Of a stretch of DNA of 64,000 nt, positions 1 to 7,862 are shown piece by piece (position 1 is the stretch's first letter; each line of letters begins with the position of its first letter). Source of the DNA: Streptomyces sp. NBC_01231 (lineage in GTDB: Bacteria; Actinomycetota; Actinomycetes; Streptomycetales; Streptomycetaceae); NCBI GenBank assembly GCA_035999765.1, contig CP108521.1, positions 11,160,001-11,224,000 of the forward strand, read 5' to 3'. A program made the position numbers and the translations under genes. The notes below the pieces were generated by a model. It was not told the DNA's origin and made no database searches. It worked only from the letters and a program-made list of their open reading frames with translations.

Positions 1-285
1 GCGGGCCATGGCCCCGGTGATGACGGTGGCGCTCGCCGAGTACGTGGTGACGGTCTCCTTGCTGAAGCGCGCGCCCAGTGCGGAGAGGACGGCGTCCGTC
101 CCGCCGATCGCGGCGTCGACGGCCGCCGGGTCGGTGGCGTCGGCGACGGCCACAGCGAGGCCGGGTCGCGCGGGGAGGGAGCCGGGGCGGCGGGTCACGG
201 CGACGACCTCGTGGCAGGCGGCGAGGGCCTGGTCGGTGAGGTGACGACCGGTCGGTCCGTTGGCGCCGAAGACTGCGATACGCAT
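1..285 (-). CDS. NAD(P)-binding oxidoreductase, NmrA-like (3' end cut by window)
   Basis: The first 95 codons of a Rossmann-fold protein read leftward off the window edge. It starts at ATG 285 with MRIAVFGANGPTGRHL, which contains the GxNGxTG dinucleotide-binding motif typical of atypical short-chain dehydrogenases (NmrA, biliverdin/flavin reductase-like). A following VTRRPGSLPARP segment fits the second beta strand, where NADP phosphate is read. Function beyond NAD(P)-dependent redox or redox sensing cannot be set from this fragment. It is divergent from the TetR gene at 362 with a 76-bp shared promoter region, the usual layout for a TetR repressor controlling its neighbour. Confidence 0.8.
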   Translation of the reverse strand, partial: MRIAVFGANGPTGRHLTDQALAACHEVVAVTRRPGSLPARPGLAVAVADATDPAAVDAAIGGTDAVLSALGARFSKETVTTYSASATVITGAMAR

Positions 286-361
286 GGTGTCGGGTCATCC
301 CTTCGTGTGGTTGCCGGAACGCCTTTGACTGTGCCGATCAGGAAACGCAGGCTCAACGCTG

Positions 362-1018
362 ATGAATAACGCCGCCCCTGCCCCCGCCCGCACCCGAGGC
401 CGCCCCCGCGGCAACCCGCCGACCCGTGAGTCGATCGTCTCGGCGGCCCATGCGCTGTTCCTGAAGCGCGGCTACCGGGGCACCACCCTGCGCGCGGTGG
501 CCGGGGCCGCCGGGGTCGACCCGGCGCTCATCGCGTACCACTTCGGCTCGAAGAAGGGCCTGTTCGCGGATGTGATGCAGTTCCAGTGCGCCAATGTGCT
601 GGCGGTGGACGACGTCCTCGGCGGCGACCCGGCCACGCTTCCCGGCCGCCTGATCGACGCGGTGACGGACCTGTGGGAGGACGCCGACTTCCTACAGCTC
701 ACCGCCCAGGGCGACGAGGCTGCCGAGGTGATCCGCGAATACCTGGAACGCGAGCTGCTGGCCCGGCTTGTTGAATTTCTCGGCGGCCAGGACGCGACCG
801 CCCGCGCCACGGCCGTGGTGACGATCCTCGGCGGCCTCATCTACACCCGCTACCTCAACCCCCTCCCCACCCCCGCCGCCCTCACCCCGTCCGAGACCCG
901 CCACATCCTCACCCCGGCGCTGCGCGCGGCACTGGCCCCGAGGCCGCGCACCGCGGCAACCACCAGAGCGGGCCGTCGGGGCTCGCCGATCTCCGGTGGA
1001 GGCGCCGTCCGGCCTTGA
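362..1018 (+). CDS. TetR/AcrR family transcriptional regulator
   Basis: A 218-aa protein. An N-terminal tail rich in Pro/Arg leads into a TetR helix-turn-helix (residues ~20-65): TRESIVSAAHALFLKRGYRG, then TLRAVAGAAGVDPALIAYHFGSK, with the signature helix 3 ending YHFGSKKGL. The C-terminal half is helical and ligand-binding-like, and the last ~25 residues are low complexity. It starts at ATG 362. Divergent orientation to the NmrA-like gene suggests it represses that gene and itself from the 286-361 interval. The ligand is unknown. Confidence 0.88.
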   Translation: MNNAAPAPARTRGRPRGNPPTRESIVSAAHALFLKRGYRGTTLRAVAGAAGVDPALIAYHFGSKKGLFADVMQFQCANVLAVDDVLGGDPATLPGRLIDAVTDLWEDADFLQLTAQGDEAAEVIREYLERELLARLVEFLGGQDATARATAVVTILGGLIYTRYLNPLPTPAALTPSETRHILTPALRAALAPRPRTAATTRAGRRGSPISGGGAVRP

Positions 1019-1041
1019 CCACCTCAGCACATCCGGTACGG

Positions 1042-1170
1042 CTACCCCTGTAGGTAGCGGTGCAGGGAGGTTTTCGGGATGCTGGTCTTGGTGCTGATCT
1101 CCCCGTAGCTGCTGCCCTGCTCCTTGAGCAGGCGCGCGTACTCGATCTTACTGCCGCGGTGTGGTCGGGC
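1042..1170 (-). pseudogene. Serine recombinase C-terminal HTH remnant
   Basis: The minus strand reads KIEYARLLKEQGSSYGEIS, then TKTSIPKTSLHRYLQG and a stop (1042-1044). This is the end of a resolvase/invertase-type serine recombinase, the DNA-binding HTH that follows the catalytic domain. No catalytic domain lies upstream in frame; the reading frame loses coherence above ~1170. It is a scrap of a former resolvase or transposon-resolution gene. Confidence 0.55.
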
Positions 1171-1279
1171 CCGTCGTGGGCGCTCCGCTCAGCGTGCCGC
1201 CGTGGTGGTCCCGCGTCCGGCGACCCCGCCGCGAGGGCTGCCGAGCCGTGGCGACTGGCGACCACACGGCCGCGATCAG

Positions 1280-1515
1280 CTGGGGACTGACGCCCACGAG
1301 GTCCTCTTCGAGGCCACCGTCGATTCGCTGCGCCGCGTCTTCGCCGTTCCGGACGACGTTGCTGGCATCACCGAAGGACTCGTGCGCCACTGGCGCACCC
1401 CCGAGGGGGAGTACGGGGAGGAGTGGGAACGGGCATCCGAGGTGCGGAAGTCGATCGAGGCGTTCCACTCGCCGGATGGAGGTTCCGTTGTGATCGTCCG
1501 ATTCGTGGGTGGCCC
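1280..1515 (+). other. Coding-like remnant, unrecognised
   Basis: In the plus frame through 1292, a coherent amphipathic stretch reads HEVLFEATVDSLRRVFAVPD, then GITEGLVRHWRTPEGEYGEEW and a further ~30 plausible residues ending SVVIVRFVGG. Codon bias supports coding, but there is no clear start with a ribosome site, and the frame then runs into sequence antisense to the gene at 1679. I do not recognise a family. It may be the surviving part of a small gene whose ends were lost. Confidence 0.25.
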
Positions 1516-1678
1516 GCTTAAGGGAGGTCTTCCCCGTGGGGTGCCTGCGGCCGGCGGTCCGCGCCCATGCGACGAGCCCGTTCTCGCGAGCCGACCGGAG
1601 CCGAATGCGGGCGGCAGATTCCGGGAGCCGCGCACACGTGGGAACCGTGCGCAGTGGGCAGGGCGCAGGGGGGCCCGA

Positions 1679-2455
1679 TCAGTTGGCCGACGTGTTCCGT
1701 GTCATCTCGGCTGCCTCGGTGATGGCGCGTTGTCTGAGATTGCCGAACAGCTGCATCGTGACGGCGGCCAGGACGTCGTCCCCGCCAACAGTCCGCCCGT
1801 CCCCGCGGCGGGTGGACAGGGCGAGGAGGGGGTCCTTGAGCAGCGGGGCCGGGGCTGTCTCGCCCGGCACCACCAGACTGACCGTCCCGAACCGCTTGAC
1901 CCCGCCCTCGCGGACGACCTTGGCCGCGTCCCGGGCCAGGGCCGTCAGGAACACGCTCGCGATTCCGTCCAGGTCGCGGACCATCGCCGGGACGGCCCTC
2001 ACCCCCCGGCTCCCCAGCAGCCTTCTCACCCCGGCCTCGAACCGGTGGGCGCCAGCCACACCACTCGGTGTACGCGCCCCGCGGCGCTCACGAAGAGACA
2101 CGAGCGCACCATCGGCGTTGCGCACCTCGCCCATCAGGCCGTGGAAGGTCGGGCTGTGCAGGTGCCACGCCGATCCCACCTCCACCTCGACGTTCCGGTC
2201 GATCGCCGAGATGAGGTCCTTGGGAATCAGCCTCGTCCTGGCCTCCTCGGCCGCCGCGCTTCTCGCGCCGTCGATGATCTCCGTCAGCACGGTCCGCGTC
2301 ACCGACGCGGCGGCCCACGCGGCCGGCCGGGAGACGTGCAACGAGGTCGCGTCCCTGAACACCGCTTTGACGAGCTGGGGCTTGAACGGCAGGTCGGTGG
2401 CGACGGAAGCGGTCTGCGGACCGCTGCGCTCGGTGCGTAGGAGTTGTGTGGTCAT
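1679..2455 (-). CDS. Tandem histone-fold (H2A/H2B-like doublet) candidate
   Basis: A 258-aa protein. Residues ~22-92 line up by eye with the eukaryotic H2A core: a short helix at 24-35, a long central helix ~44-72 (TVLTEIIDGARSAAA), the loop TRLIPKDL (73-81) matching H2A TRIIPRHL, then a third helix ISAIDRNVEV matching LQLAIRNDEEL. Over this 37-residue stretch about a third of positions are identical without gaps. Residues ~138-205 repeat the pattern in H2B-like form: FEAGVRRLLGSRGV, a long helix with LDGIASVFLTALARDAAKVV, and LVVPGE where H2B has LLLPGE, though the third helix seems short. The C-terminal ~50 residues are helical and unassigned. Start ATG 2455; the ribosome site is weak and a CTGACA box lies ~35 bp upstream. 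If correct, it is a DNA-binding, nucleoid-type protein. The histone call is inferred from motif order and has not been checked by profile search. Confidence 0.55.
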   Translation of the reverse strand: MTTQLLRTERSGPQTASVATDLPFKPQLVKAVFRDATSLHVSRPAAWAAASVTRTVLTEIIDGARSAAAEEARTRLIPKDLISAIDRNVEVEVGSAWHLHSPTFHGLMGEVRNADGALVSLRERRGARTPSGVAGAHRFEAGVRRLLGSRGVRAVPAMVRDLDGIASVFLTALARDAAKVVREGGVKRFGTVSLVVPGETAPAPLLKDPLLALSTRRGDGRTVGGDDVLAAVTMQLFGNLRQRAITEAAEMTRNTSAN

Positions 2456-2682
2456 CGAAGAATGTGCTTTCTGCTGTCGGAGGTGTCAGTGGCCCATGCC
2501 GCACCGGGCGGCGGGACCACAGAGCTCAGCGGAGGGCGCCGAGCCGGCACAGGGCCTGCCGGGCGGGGCCGCCAGCACACAGAGGTGCAGGCGGTCCTGC
2601 ACGGATTCTCGGCGTTCCGGCGACCGGGCGTGTGGCAGGGGGTGCCACCCGGGCGACGCGCTGTGGTGCGGCGCCGTGCCGG

Positions 2683-3123
2683 TCAGGCGACCTGGTACCT
2701 GCCGACTTCCAGGAAGTGGCGCAGTGCTTCGGGTGTGTTGTCGTCGAGGGCGGCGTTGGCTGCCGCGCGCAGGGCCGGGCTGATGGACGGGTCGGCGAGG
2801 ATGCGGGCGATGGCGACGCGGTCGTCCTCGGCCTGGGCGATGCGGTAGCCGGTCTCCAGCCAGGCGCGCATCGCCTCGGGGTCGTTGGCGTCCAGGAGGG
2901 CGTTGGCTTCTCGTGTCACACGCCGGCCGCTGTCCGGGTCGGCGAGGATCCGGACTATGGCCACCCTCAGGTCGTCGGCGTCCGGCTCGTCCGCGGACGA
3001 GGACACTGTGGGCACCGTCACCGCGGTCGGTGCCGCCGTGGCGGCGAAGGACGGGGTGGCGAGCAGGAGGGCCGGGGCGAGGATGCCCGCGGCAATGCCG
3101 GGCGCTACGCGATGCAGTCGCAA
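2683..3123 (-). CDS. Secreted ALF-repeat protein
   Basis: A 146-aa exported protein. I choose TTG 3123 as start because GAGGAG lies 8 nt upstream and it begins a clean signal peptide (MRLHRVAPGIAAGILAPALL, cleavage near SFAATA). A short linker is followed by two ALF-type repeats (~50-95 and ~97-146), each with the pattern VAIxRILADP, a small helix, NALLD/NAALD and a closing helix (WLETGYR, FLEVGRY). ALF repeats occur in Streptomyces secreted or polymorphic-toxin-type proteins; their role is unclear. It is co-directional with and 227 bp upstream of the histone-like gene. The gap 2456-2682 holds no other gene I can support. Confidence 0.75.
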   Translation of the reverse strand: MRLHRVAPGIAAGILAPALLLATPSFAATAAPTAVTVPTVSSSADEPDADDLRVAIVRILADPDSGRRVTREANALLDANDPEAMRAWLETGYRIAQAEDDRVAIARILADPSISPALRAAANAALDDNTPEALRHFLEVGRYQVA

Positions 3124-3369
3124 GGGGAATGCTCCTCTTCGTGGGCTACGGAGGTGAGTTGAGGACGCCTCAGGGCGTTCACTTCGGTGATGCTGCCACC
3201 TGGGTCTGACAGTGGCAGTTGTCCCGCTGCGGTCGCAGGGCACCGTCGCCGCGGACGTGGCCGGTGTTTCATGGCGGCGCGCCTTCGAGAAGGGCAAAGT
3301 GAGCGCGACTCGTGGCTGTCAGGGCATGATCGGGGCGAGACGACTCCGCGGGGCGGTCGTGGTGTGGTC

Positions 3370-3612
3370 CGAGCGTGTGGTGGTCGGCGGCGGGGTTCGG
3401 TTGTCTGCCGGGACCGGGGCGGGCCGGGGGGCCGGTCGTGCTGCTGGACGGCTTGGCCGGTCATGCGGGTGAGTGGGAGGTGCTGGCCTCGCGGCTGATT
3501 GCCCGGTATCGGGTCGTCGCGGTCGATCAGCGCGGGCACGGCGCGAGCGAGCGCCATCCGCAGGATGTCCCGGGCTGCCTATGTCGCCGACGTCGTCGCT
3601 GCAACCGTGCCC
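3370..3612 (+). pseudogene. Alpha/beta hydrolase N-terminal remnant
   Basis: One plus frame reads VVLLDGLAGHAGEWEVLASR, then LIARYRVVAVDQRGHGASER, the standard start of an alpha/beta hydrolase (oxyanion-hole strand, then DQRGHG). After RHPQDV the protein continues in another frame (SRAAYVADVVAAT), so there is a frameshift near 3567. No nucleophile elbow GxSxG follows. It is a truncated, frameshifted hydrolase gene with no identifiable partner nearby. Confidence 0.6.
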
Positions 3613-3650
3613 CGGGAGAGGGGGAACCCTCCTTCGCCTACGGACTGGCT

Positions 3651-3688
3651 GCGGTGCAGGTCACGCACCAGCGCGTGACCTGCACCGC
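3651..3688. repeat. Perfect 16-bp palindrome with 6-nt loop
   Basis: GCGGTGCAGGTCACGC (3651-3666) is followed by ACCAGC and the exact reverse complement (3673-3688). There is no T-run after it on either strand, so a simple intrinsic terminator is not obvious. It sits between a broken hydrolase and a broken ligase gene and could be a transposon end, recombination scar or structured terminator. Confidence 0.7.
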
Positions 3689-4006
3689 CGGTGGGTGGGA
3701 TGTAGACGGGTGCCCTCCAGTGCCCAGTGGTGAGTTGACTGGCTTCGTTGTCTTCCAGCGGTTCTGGCACAGCTTCCGTGCAGCGGGCACTCTGGGTAGT
3801 TGCTGCGGCTGCTCGGCCGTAATTCCCGGGCGGTCATGGTGACGGGTCTCGTACGGTGCCGATGAACTCCCGCCTCCCCTCTGGAGACCAACGTGACCTG
3901 AGCGCCACCGGCGAACCCGCCGTCGTGCAGGAGGAAACGCAGGTAGACGTCGGCATCCAGCGGTGACGAGAGAGGGAGGGGATCGGAAACAGGCACCTAG
4001 CGCAGC
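3689..4006. other. Interval without a recognised gene
   Basis: On the minus strand about 3870-3965 there is a short coherent stretch reading LDADVYLRFLLHDGGFAGG followed by AQVTLVSRGEAGVH, with no start or flanking domain. I do not recognise it. The rest is unassigned. Confidence 0.3.
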
Positions 4007-4345
4007 TCAGCCGCTCGCGAAGGGTTCGACGTCGGCGGGGGAGAGGTCGGGGCGGGCGCGGTACCAGCGGGCAGTGTGCCGCCAGCGCCCGGCACTGTCG
4101 CGGGCGACGTCGACGCCGACTTCCACCACCAGCTCGGGCCGCACGAGGGTGACGTTCAAGGTCTCCCTCGTGCCCCACCCGGCGGAGAACGTCCAGCCCG
4201 TCCACGGGTGCTCGCCTGCGGCCGCGGCCAACAGCGGCGCGAGAGCAAGGCCGGCCGCTTGCGGCAGTGTGGTGGTGCGGCCGGTGTACTGCAGCCGTCC
4301 ACCCGTGTCGTAACGCCCCAGCAGCAGAGTCCGCGGTCCCGCATC
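4007..4345 (-). pseudogene. ATP-dependent DNA ligase, C-terminal fragment (copy 1)
   Basis: The minus strand reads TLLLGRYDTGGRLQYTGRTT, a HPWTGWTFS segment, and then LVVEVGVDVARDSAGRWRH and YRARPDLSPADVEPF, ending in a stop at 4007. This is the OB-fold C-terminal end of the ~320-350-aa actinobacterial ATP-dependent DNA ligases related to NHEJ ligases. The adenylation domain with its KxDG lysine is absent. Related pieces occur at 37580, 51298 and 53905. The open frame extends to ~4366 without ligase-like sequence, so the junction is near 4345. Confidence 0.7.
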
Positions 4346-4517
4346 GGAATGCTCTTTCTGACCCAACGGGAGCAGCCGAGCTCTTCGGCGAGCGCTTTAC
4401 GCGGCGTTATTGGAAGGCCCGTTGTCAGTCCCCTGTGTTTTGATCAGGCCGACTCGGCGTGGACACGCCAGATGTGGTTTGTCTGCGCTGTTCTGACTGA
4501 CCAACAGGGGGCACATC

Positions 4518-5930
4518 TTGAGATCGAGGAAGCTGCTGGCCGCGGGGGCTGTGACGCTGGGGCTGTTGGGCAGTGGCCTGAGCGCTGCGCAAGCTTCGGA
4601 AGAAGGCTCGGATGATTTGCGGGTGGAGTCGTATGTACTGCCGGTAGGAGCCGCGAAGCCGTCGCTCAAGGATCTGCAAGGCGGCCAGGGGACAGAGCGG
4701 CTGCGGGAACTGGCCGGGCAGGCGGAGCCGGGGGCGGGGCTGGCTGCGGAGACGGTGGGGCCGGCGGCCTCGTACGCGCCGCTGTCTCGCCGGGCCTCCG
4801 GGGTGGCGTCTGCGGTGCAGCAAACACAGGGGAAGTTGTCGGCCGGCCCGCTGGCGACGACGGCTCCGGAACCCGCACAGACGATGACGTTCGAGGAGTG
4901 CAAGAAGGGCCTGGGCAGCAGTAAAGCGTTCTATGTGAAGTCGCGGTTCGCAGTGTGCAACGGGGCGTCATTCCTGCAGACCTGGGTGCGCAACAACCAG
5001 CCGGTCGGCGAGAGCATGTTCAACGTCCGGGTGGTCGGCACGATCGCCAAGAACAGCCGCACGATCAACTTTCAGTACTATTTCACCGACTTCGACACGA
5101 CCGGCACGACCGGCGCGGCTGCGATGCCGATCACGACGAAGGGCAACATCCCGCAGAGCTGGCCGGCCGGAGCGCGCTACACCCGGGGCGGCAACAAGCC
5201 GGGCACGAAGACGTTCACACAGCTGAAGGCGCTGCGCACGTTCAACGAGACGGTGAACGCCAAGCCAGGGCAGGGCAATACGGGCGCCACCGACCTGCTC
5301 TTCGCGGTCTACGAGCCGGCCATCAGCTACACCCCGCCGGCGGGGTGGAAGCTGAGAGGGGACCATGGCGGCAAGCTGTTCATGCTCGCACCACGCTGGG
5401 AGAGCGCAACGTACCTGGCCAACTCCACCGGCGGCGGCAACCCGGCCAAGAAGGGCGCGGCCACGTTCAGCTACGTGCCGACGCTCACCCTGAGCGCCAA
5501 GGCAGGAGCCGCTGAACGCGCCGAGGCCCAGCACATCAGGCAGGCGTTCCTCGTCCCGCAGGACACCAAGCCGTACATGTCGGCGAAGAAGGTGCCCGGT
5601 CAGACGGCCAAGGACCCGCTGCACCGGACGGTGAGCGCAACCCGCAACGACAAAAACCGTGCTGAGGCGGTCAAGCAGTGCAAGCGCTACTGGGGAGCCA
5701 ACTACACCAACGGCGGCACCAAGGAGTGCGACGAGTACCCCTTCGCCAGCACCTATGAGGGGGCCGCAGAAAACTACTACGACCCGGAGGCGCAGAAGTT
5801 CAACTTCTCCGCGAAGCCGATCGCGAAGGCCGACAACCAGGCAGGCGGGCTCATCCTGAAGAGCTTCTACGCCAAGAACCGCATCATCGACGGGCTGAAC
5901 GACGGTTTCATCGTGAAGATCGCCGGCTGA
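4518..5930 (+). CDS. Secreted NucA/NucB-type deoxyribonuclease
   Basis: A 470-aa exported protein from TTG 4518, chosen because AGGGGG precedes it at 7 nt and it opens a signal peptide (MRSRKLLAAGAVTLGLLGSG, cleavage near AQASEE). A long middle region (~100-340) is beta-rich and unassigned, with a YEPAISYTPPAGW segment. The last ~110 residues carry the NucA/NucB signature: C404-D-E-Y-P-F-A-S-T412 with E414, then N437-Q and a closing GGLILKSFYAKNR...GFIVKI. NucB enzymes are secreted metal-dependent endonucleases. The large N-terminal part is far bigger than Bacillus NucB (~110 aa), so it may be a delivery or binding module. A second, diverged member lies at 7863. Confidence 0.75.
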   Translation: MRSRKLLAAGAVTLGLLGSGLSAAQASEEGSDDLRVESYVLPVGAAKPSLKDLQGGQGTERLRELAGQAEPGAGLAAETVGPAASYAPLSRRASGVASAVQQTQGKLSAGPLATTAPEPAQTMTFEECKKGLGSSKAFYVKSRFAVCNGASFLQTWVRNNQPVGESMFNVRVVGTIAKNSRTINFQYYFTDFDTTGTTGAAAMPITTKGNIPQSWPAGARYTRGGNKPGTKTFTQLKALRTFNETVNAKPGQGNTGATDLLFAVYEPAISYTPPAGWKLRGDHGGKLFMLAPRWESATYLANSTGGGNPAKKGAATFSYVPTLTLSAKAGAAERAEAQHIRQAFLVPQDTKPYMSAKKVPGQTAKDPLHRTVSATRNDKNRAEAVKQCKRYWGANYTNGGTKECDEYPFASTYEGAAENYYDPEAQKFNFSAKPIAKADNQAGGLILKSFYAKNRIIDGLNDGFIVKIAG

Positions 5931-5938
5931 GTCGGCAC

Positions 5939-5985
5939 GGGCCGCCGCGGCGGAACGGCGACGCCGGCCGCTCCCGCCGCGGCCC
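5939..5985. terminator. Bidirectional terminator-like hairpin
   Basis: A GC-rich imperfect stem (GGGCCGCCGCGGCGG at 5939-5953 against CCGCCGCGGCCC at 5974-5985) lies between two convergent genes ending at 5930 and 5988. Confidence 0.5.
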
Positions 5986-5987
5986 GC

Positions 5988-6455
5988 TCATGACTGCACG
6001 GGCCAGAACTGCACGAGGTAGCGCTCCACACCGTGTCCGGTGCCTTCGCCCTCCGACAGCGCCGCTGCGGCGGCCCGGCCCGCGCAAGCGACACGCACCC
6101 GCCATGATCCGCCTGAGTCAGCCAGCGTGATGAGGTCCTCGGTACGGCCGATGTGCATGGACCACACGGCGACCTCACCGCTGGTGGATTCGAAGGTGGC
6201 CTCGGCCTGCTCGTCCCAGTTCGACGGGTCCTGCTGGGGCGGCGGCCCGTCCCACACCTCGACAGCGACAGTGGCGGTGTGGGTGTGGCCGCCGCTGGTG
6301 ATGTCCAGCCGCCCAGGATGGGTACTGAGGAAGACGTCGAAGTCGAAGTTGTCCGGGAAGGGAACCGGCAGGTCAGCGTCATCGGACTCCTGCAATCCGA
6401 AAGCGTGGAAACCCACGTATGCATCCACGTACTGCTTCCGGACAAGCTCTGCCAT
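5988..6455 (-). CDS. Hypothetical protein convergent with the nuclease
   Basis: A 155-aa acidic cytosolic protein from ATG 6455 (MAELVRKQYVDAYVGFHAFG). There is no signal peptide or membrane segment. The composition suggests a beta-sandwich: FDFDVFLSTHPGRLDITSGGH, then TATVAVEVWDGPP, a VAVWSMHIGRTEDL strand pair, WRVRVACAGR and a final VERYLVQFWPVQ. I do not recognise the family. It faces the DNase gene across a shared terminator, and the second DNase at 7863 also faces a minus-strand gene. The placement would suit an immunity or accessory partner, but nothing in the protein proves that. Confidence 0.65.
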   Translation of the reverse strand: MAELVRKQYVDAYVGFHAFGLQESDDADLPVPFPDNFDFDVFLSTHPGRLDITSGGHTHTATVAVEVWDGPPPQQDPSNWDEQAEATFESTSGEVAVWSMHIGRTEDLITLADSGGSWRVRVACAGRAAAAALSEGEGTGHGVERYLVQFWPVQS

Positions 6456-7097
6456 GAGTGCCCTTTCAACGTCACCGACCGACAGCGAAGATTCTAGAAC
6501 CGCGCGTTCAACCCGCTGCTACGAGAAGAACCGGATCCTGCTCTGGATGAAGTAACCACCCGCCGCGGCACAGGACATGACGAAATGAGCGACTGGCCGA
6601 ACGGGGCAGCGGACTCGTCCCGGCCGCGACCACCAGTACGACATCAGCAACGAGGACGGACCCACCGAGCGGACCTGGACCGTACGCACAACGGGCTGAT
6701 CCGCGTCGCCCAGGACCAGCCCGGCCTCGCCGCCAGTGCCCAACGGGGCCGTTGCCGCTGACCCGGAACGCCTGCTGCCGCTCGCCGCCCAGACCATCAC
6801 CACCGAACTCGGCATCGACCACGCCCGCCAGAGGCTCGCCGACCCCGACACGTACCAGTGGGCCAGCAGCCCGGGTCCGTGACGCACGCCGCCCGGGTCT
6901 GGGTGCCGCTCGGCTACGGATCGTGGGTACGGCGCCGCAGAGCAGCCCCGATCCGATCCCTCCTCCAGTCACCAGACTGCCCCGGGCGGACCGCCGATGA
7001 GCGAGGCCGACTGGGCCGGGCTGATCGAGGGCTGGTTCCCCGGCCTCGTCGACAGGAGACTGCGGCAGGTCACCTGGCCCGACATTGACCAACACCG
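6456..7097. other. Decayed interval
   Basis: No intact gene. Short coherent plus-strand pieces occur, such as DISNEDGPTERTWTVRTTG (~6640-6698) and RLLPLAAQTITTELGIDHA followed by RQRLADPDTYQWAS (~6768-6870), in different frames. They look like pieces of one degraded gene of unknown family. MSEADWAGLIEGWFPGLVDR (~6997-7056) reads into the transposase fragment that follows. Confidence 0.35.
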
Positions 7098-7392
7098 GGA
7101 CTACTCAAGGAGTTGCTGGGAACGGTGACGGTCTCCACGATCCACCAGCGGCCGCGGGACGAGCACAAACTGAAGGTGTCGATCTCCTCGTTCCGCCGCT
7201 GGGTGCACGCCACGCCGCCCGACGAGGTGAGCCGCTCGCAGGTCACCCTCCTGCGCGCCGAGATCGAGCCGGGCGAGGAAGCCCAGATCGACCACGACTT
7301 CCTGGGCCAGTGGACCAACCCGCGCACCGGCAGACGGCACCGCGTCTGGGCGTTCGTGATGGTGCTGCCCCGCTCACGGCACATGTCATCCT
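7098..7392 (+). pseudogene. IS21-family transposase (IstA) fragment
   Basis: The plus frame reads GLLKELLGTVTVSTIHQR, then KLKVSISSFRRWVHATPPDE, a TLLRAEIEPGEEAQIDHDFLG segment and GRRHRVWAFVMVLPRSRHM. This is the region from the HTH into the start of the DDE catalytic core of an IS21-type IstA. The first Asp (QIDHDFLGQW) is present; the rest of the catalytic domain and IstB are gone. The frame decays after ~7392. Confidence 0.7.
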
Positions 7393-7862
7393 GCCCGCAG
7401 TGTCGCCCTTCTTCCCCTGTGATGGCCACCTTCGCATACGGCTCACGAGTGCCTGAGATCCTCCTGCCCTCTGCGGATCGGCTGAGGCTGCTCACGCCGC
7501 GAGGGTCTCGGGCATTCAACGAGGTCGCCCGTTCGAAGCGGGCCCCGGCACGGACAAGAGCGACGAGGTGGGTGCGTCACAGCTCCCGAGATGAAGTCCG
7601 TGGGCAGGGGCCGTAGTCGCGATGGGACGTCACCGTCTATCGGTCAGCCCTGAGGTCCCCGCATTGACCTTGACGAGATCATCACATTCTCGGGCGCAAC
7701 CGTGGTCGAGATCACGTCTGTTAACTCCGGTTAAGGACGAACGCCCCAGTTGGAAAGTCTTGTCGGACGATCACAACCGACCGTAAGAAGAGCAACCGAG
7801 ATACATCCAACCGTCCAGCCCTGTCACCGGATAGGTGCGGGCAGGGTCAGAAGGGACACGTC
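7393..7862. promoter_or_regulatory. Leader and probable promoter region of the second nuclease gene
   Basis: About 470 bp without a supportable gene. The last ~120 bp are relatively A-rich for this genome. They end in GAAGGGACACGTC directly before the TTG start, mirroring the GGGGGCACATC before the TTG start of the nuclease gene at 4518. No -10/-35 pair can be named with confidence. Confidence 0.35.

Noticed and set aside
1509..2783. 424-codon plus-strand frame over the histone-like gene
   Set aside because: Ser/Arg/Pro-rich shadow without motifs. The minus-strand reading has structured, family-like sequence.
3651..3688. Palindrome considered as part of a Streptomyces telomere
   Set aside because: Only one palindrome, no array of GCGNAGC-type hairpins and no chromosome end.
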